In this document: one piece after another, positions 59,516 to 64,000 of the stretch | Numbering within the stretch: position 1 is the stretch's first letter | Layout: each line of letters begins with the position of its first letter | DNA from: Rhinopithecus roxellana | Lineage: Eukaryota; Chordata; Mammalia; Primates; Cercopithecidae | Assembly (NCBI RefSeq): GCF_007565055.1 | Contig: NC_044561.1 | Location: 33,661,872-33,725,871, forward strand | Length of the DNA: 64,000 nucleotides | Reading direction: 5' to 3' | The notes under the pieces: generated by a model | Database searches by the model: none | What the model was told of the DNA's origin: nothing | Seen by the model: only the letters and a program-made list of their open reading frames with translations | Position numbers and translations under genes: made by a program

Positions 59516-59989
59516 TAAACTAGTAGATTGAATGGTGGTCCTCAAAGGAATCAAGAACCTGTAAATGTTGCCTTATTTGGTGTGGGGGTAGGAGGGAAGG
59601 TACTTGCAATGTATTAATTTAAGGGTCTTGAGATAAAGAGATTATCCTAGATTATTTGTTTGGGTCCTAAATACCATCACGTGCATCCTCATAAGGAGAT
59701 AGAGAAAGATATGACAAGAGAAGGCAATGTGACTGTGAAGGGAAATAATGGATTGATGCAGCTACAAGTCAAGAGGTGCCTGTCACCACCAGGAAGAGAA
59801 GGAATATTTATTAGATTCTGCCCCGAAGCCTCCTGAGGGAGCATAGCCCTGCTGATGACTTGCTGTTGGCCTAAAGATACTAATTTTGAATGCTTGGCCT
59901 CCAGTACTAGAAGAGAACAAATTTCTTTTTTTTTTTAAAGCCATCAAGTACGTGATAATTTGTTAAAGAAGACATGGAAAATTAATACA
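59516..59989 (+). mobile_element. MLT1-like 3' LTR (MaLR)
   Basis: AGATTGAATGGTGGTCCTC, TTGTTTGGGTCCTAAATACC, TCCTCATAAGGAGATAGAG and GGAAAATTAATACA follow MaLR LTR order. It joins the internal region to its left. No matching 5' LTR is visible. Confidence 0.75.
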
Positions 59990-60329
59990 GGCACAAAGAA
60001 AAGAAAGGAATCCCTTCACAGAGATTATCACAGCCTTGTAGGGTTCAGAGACATGTCAGAAATAATTAAAATCCTTTACAAAAACAACAGTGTACAAAAA
60101 AGGAAAGGCTGCTTTCTCCTTGAGTCAAGGTCATGTCACAAAAATTTTTTCAGCTGTACTTGCAGAATAAATTCATCTTATCCAGATAAGTAAGAGAAAG
60201 AAGATGATTAGACAGAAAGTACAAAGGTGCAGAGGCAATGAAATAGTACTTGATGTTCACAGTGTGGAACAGGATCCTATTTGAGTGGAGTAGGGGATAA
60301 GCGAAAGGAAGGCTAGTAGTGAAGCTTAA

Positions 60330-60680
60330 GAGGTAATCTGGGATCTTATTGTAGATGACTTTTTGTGTGGTCCTAAGGAAGTTGGACTTATATGTAAGAA
60401 ATGGGGAACCCTCAAGATCTTTAATGCAGTAAGCCAATAGGGGTTCATGAGATATGATTTTGTTTAGACGTTATAGTGTTCACCTTAGAAGAAGACATAT
60501 AGAGAAGAAACTAGTGTGGGGTCAGACAGAGACCAGGAGACCAGTTAAAAAACCAATGGCAACACCCCAGGGGAGATTATAAGACAGAGGTGACAGAAAG
60601 AATAAAACAGCCAGGACTTGCTGATCAATTATATGTCAGGAATGAGAAGGAATCCAAGGCTGCTTAATTCAGCAGATGAA
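60330..60680 (+). repeat. Old mammalian repeat, family not assigned (copy B)
   Basis: GGTCCTAAGGAAGTTGGACTT, GAGACCAGGAGACCAGTTA and GAGAAGGAATCCAAGGCTGC follow the same known phrase order as copy A near 29537, though little exact sequence is shared. Strongly diverged. Confidence 0.45.
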
Positions 60681-60744
60681 TGAATACTAATGTCATTAAC
60701 TGAAAAAAGAATGATAGGGGGGACTTGTTGGCTCTTTGTACAAT

Positions 60745-60812
60745 TCATCCATTCACTTGATAAATATTTCTATCTACCTACTTTGTCCAAGCTCTGGGTT
60801 ACTGTTGTTCAG
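60745..60812 (-). mobile_element. L2 3'-end scrap
   Basis: CATCCATTCACTTGATAAAT and CTACTTTGTCCAAGCTCTGG are reversed L2-tail phrases. Confidence 0.5.
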
Positions 60813-63454
60813 CTTGGAGTGATTCCAGGACCAGAAGGAGGTCAAGCAATACAAGGAGGGTGAGGAGAAAAACAAGTCACTCTCGAAGTGTTAAACTTTA
60901 GTGTTTTTTTGTTGTGTCTTGTTTTGTTTTCTGACTGGGCAGGCAGCATGGAATGGAGAGAGAGTGGGTGAAGAGGTTGTAGTCTGGACTCAGGAGGATG
61001 GTAAACATGGAAGTGAAAAATGTGAAATTGTTAAAATAAGTTGTAAATCAGTTAACAATACCAATGTTAATATTGCCTTGAACAGAAATGAAAAATGTAA
61101 CCTTTTAATGATTGATTGACTCTGAAATGCTTTGGATTTAAATACAGATAGCATGCCATATGCATTTCCTCCAATGGATACTCCATAGAATTGCTATGGT
61201 GTAATTCTATGGCAGAGCAATTTCTAATTATCAAAGGCCTACAATGTACTGGGTACTAATGTAAAAATGACTTCTACTCCACCCAACATTGCAGCAAAGG
61301 AACTCTTATTGTAATAAATATGAAAACTGGTAATTTTCTCATTTTAATAAATGACAAAAATATTATTTTAGATATTTTAATAGATGAAGAATTTTACTGG
61401 CAGAATTGAGATTCAAACCAAACATGAGACTCTTCAACCCCAAAGTCATGCTATTCCTAGCAAAACAAGCTACCTCATAAACATGCTGCTTAAAATCCCT
61501 AAATAATCAACACATTTTTGTTTGTTTTGACCAAGATTTAGTTCTTTGGGGAACATTTTTTTCTATTATAATGAAAGCTTAGCATATTTTATAGGTATTG
61601 TCTTTGGTTTAAAGCAGGTAGCTAAGAGAGTACATACACACTTCAACTAGAGATGTTACATCTTTGGAATTCAAAGTGCCTTTATTTGTTTTTAACCATG
61701 GTATACAATTGACCATCATATTCAAGCTAAATAAAAACTCATAACATTGAATTATATGCATGTTTTATGAATAAATTCTTTATGATTTTTGCTGTTCTTT
61801 AATCATATGAGATTGATCACAGGTATTAATTGTCTTTCTTTCTCAAGAACATACTGAAATGAATCATTAACCAATTTATTCCGTTACTCCCAGACTATCC
61901 TTCCTTTTATTCTCCTCTCACCTCAGACCTCGAATTTTCTTCACTCTCAGCCAATACCCTTGCTCCCTGTTATTGCAAAAACAGGACTTCTGCAAACTAC
62001 TGTTTTTTTTTCCAAAATTTTTATTTATCTATGTTGGGTATATATGGGGAAAAGAAATGAGTGGGAAGGGTATATAAGATCAGACTTTGGCTACCATGAG
62101 AAGTAACTGGGTGATGACTAAAACTGATAAATCAAGAAAGAGCATTATAAATATACACCCTATAATATGAAAATAAATATCAAAAGAAAGAGCTAAAGCA
62201 CTTTGAAAATGGAAATGTTGCTTCTGAGGAATAAAACTAGTGGGTCTGGAGTTGCCTGGGGACATTATTTTTTCACCTTAAGCCTCTTAGCATTTTTTTT
62301 AAATTCTAGGTGATAAAAATACAATTAACAAAATTATAAAATTGAAGGCTGGAAAAAATATGTAAAAACTATCATTGCTTAACAACTAAAGTGTTATTCT
62401 AGGTAATTACCATGTTTTCCTCAACTTTTTCCCATGTTAGATAACTCATAATTTACCACTGAATCTTTAAGATAAACAATTTCTTTTGTAATTTATTCTA
62501 TTTTTGAAAATATTTTAAGGGTTTTTAAAAAGAAATAACTCAGTGGTGGCAAAAGGGAAAAGCACATACATTTCTACGTTTATATATATTAAATCTTACT
62601 ACTGGCCAGGATAAAAGGTTATTCCCTGCTGGCCCTACTATTGAACTCAATACAAAATGAGAGAGTATAAAAATGTTTTCCAGGACTAAAGGAGCTGCTG
62701 ACTTTATCAGCAAATTTAATATGCCAAAGAAAGTGCATATCAAGGAGGGTTGTCAGCACAAAAACAGTGGGTGAGCTGGGGAGATAAAAGACCCAGTTTC
62801 TTATCTTCAAGGCTAATGACTAGACCTTAGACCATGAAAATTCACCAAGGTAATAAGAATCTCTGAGAATTTTTGGTGAACAGTAAGCTCACCTGAAAAT
62901 ACAGCCCACTCACACCTCGAAATGATAACCCATCAAAATTAAGAGTTGTCCTTGATAAGGGTAGCTTCAAAGTACAATAAAACAGCTAGATGTCTTAGTC
63001 TCTTTCAAGTTAATGTCATACTGTCTAAATCCAAGAATCAAAAGTGAAGATATTTCTCTTTCACAGACCTTGCCCTCTATTCTTTTCCTAGATCATTCTA
63101 AGACAGTGCTTGAATGTAAAGCTAATTACTCAAGCTATAAATGAAATGACTCAAGTTGACTTTAGTTTTCTTACAGGTACAATGTTGTAATAAGGGATTA
63201 TTTCCTAATCAACAGCTTGATGCTCAATCTGTAAATAAAATAATCACAGCCTCTCTATAAAATTATTTGTCATTAAAGCATAAACTTATACACTGTATAG
63301 TATAAAGGTTTTTACATATATAGAAGCTAATATACTTGAACAAATGCAATAATAAGACACAAATGTGATTGAAAGTATAACTGGTAGAAGGACTTGTAGC
63401 TAAAAATTAACAATAAAGGATCTTCCTGAGGGGAAGCAAAATTGTACAGTAAAA
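60813..63454. other. No recognised feature
   Basis: AT-rich DNA. Short frames at 60901-61119, 62080-62265 and 62540-62810 have no family likeness. A MIR-like scrap may lie near 61235-61430. Confidence 0.3.
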
Positions 63455-63563
63455 AAGGAACAGTATTTGGAATCAAGAAACTTAGATATTAGTCCTAGCT
63501 CTCCTACATACCAACTCTTTGCCTTTACCCAAGTCAGACATCATTTTCAAACCTAAATTTCCC
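63455..63563 (+). mobile_element. MIR fragment, cut by a THE1/MST LTR
   Basis: GGAATCAAGAAACTTAGATA, TCCTAGCTCTCCTACATACC and TACCCAAGTCAGACATC follow the MIR 5' half on the plus strand. It stops where the LTR starts at 63564. Confidence 0.65.
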
Positions 63564-64000
63564 TGTATTAGTCATTTCTCATGCTGCTATAAAGAACTGC
63601 CCAATGCCACTGCACTCCAGTCTGGACGACAGTGAGACCCCGTCTCAAAAAAAAAAAAAAGAACTGCCCAAGACTGGGTAATTTAATTGATGAAGAAAAG
63701 AGGTTTCATTGACTCACAGTCCTTCATGGTTGGGGAGGCCTCAGGAAACTCACAATCGTGGTGAAAAGGAAGGAAACACCTTCTTCACATGGTGGCAGGA
63801 GAGAAAAGTGCTGAGAAAAGGGGGAAAAGCTTCTTATAAAACCATCAGATCTCATAAGAACTAACTCACTATCACGAGAACAGCATGGGGGTAACTGCCT
63901 CCATGACTCAATTACCACCAGCTGGGTTCCTCCCACAACACGTGGGGATTAGGGGAACTAATTTCAAGATGAGATTTGGGTGAGGACACAGCCAAGCCAT
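63564..64000 (-). mobile_element. THE1/MST-type LTR, minus strand, running to the window edge
   Basis: TGTATTAGTCATTTCTCATG opens on the plus strand, and GAGGACACAGCCAAGCCAT is at the edge, only a few bases short of the expected end. AACTCACAATCGTGG, AAAACCATCAGATCTC and CCATGACTCAATTACC are typical. A small Alu insertion at 63604-63660 splits it. Confidence 0.93.
63604..63660 (+). mobile_element. Micro-Alu: ~43-bp 3' end plus A14, with target duplication
   Basis: GCCACTGCACTCCAGTCTGG and GTGAGACCCCGTCTC are the extreme 3' end of an Alu, followed by 14 A. GAACTGCCCA occurs on both sides (63594-63603 and 63661-63670), preceded by A on each side. The left site reads AT/AAAG, a variant of the L1 endonuclease TT/AAAA target. 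It is therefore a true severely 5'-truncated insertion into the LTR and not a remnant of deletion. Confidence 0.93.

Overview
The window is vertebrate nuclear DNA from a primate, most likely human. It is AT-rich and poor in CpG. It carries at least twelve Alu copies (from J-like to Y-like), THE1/MST solo LTRs, a MADE1 mariner fragment, and L1 pieces from primate-age L1P to old L1M. I see no bacterial-type gene organisation, no CRISPR array, no tRNA or rRNA gene, and no confidently coding host exon. It reads as a gene desert or a long intron. Almost all open frames here are short chance frames or remains of transposable elements.

Layout. Positions 1-1795 (minus) are a decayed class I endogenous retrovirus pol: integrase, RNase H and the RT connection region. 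An L1P 5' piece (plus, about 1800-3757: 5'UTR, ORF1, start of ORF2) abuts it. That L1 stops without a poly-A tail against a minus-strand LTR-like block (3758-4325) with degenerate ~45-bp tandem units. Positions 4735-10400 are mostly unassigned, apart from an MLT1 solo LTR with a perfect target duplication (7078-7446) and (TG)n/(CA)n tracts. Positions 10416-12582 form an unusual compound: a ~280-bp direct duplication, a ~53-bp tandem duplication, and a ~132-bp inverted repeat with one arm split by a 5'-truncated Alu.

Positions 15966-24250 hold an L1 3' end, Alus, a vertebrate-type ancient repeat, and an old L1M (minus) interrupted by a Tigger-like element that itself contains a MER2-like Tigger. 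An MLT2 LTR and half a MADE1 follow. Positions 25600-34000 hold a (GATA)n tract fused to a partial Alu, another Alu, old repeats, a Tigger1 3' end and an L1 3' end. Positions 35125-40400 hold a 41-base A tract, an MST/THE1 LTR, an Alu, an MLT1 LTR and L2, L1M and MIR fragments. One non-repeat segment at 37935-38117 is bounded by good splice-site matches.

Positions 42200-48912 hold L1 3' ends (both strands), two THE1/MST LTRs, an old MIR and an AluJ-like copy. Positions 50360-54210 hold AT-rich low-complexity DNA, a 163-bp tandem duplication and two Tigger-family elements. Positions 56268-59989 hold Alus and a MaLR internal region joined to its 3' LTR. The window ends in a THE1/MST LTR (63564 to the edge) that carries a tiny Alu insertion of about 43 bp plus tail with its own target duplication.

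No genes work together here. The content is a layered record of retrotransposition, DNA transposition, and later duplication or deletion. I did not find a convincing undescribed system. The best candidates for a second look are the compound repeat at 10416-12582, the micro-Alu at 63604, and the possible exon at 37935-38117. Family names come from recognising sequence by eye; none was checked by alignment.
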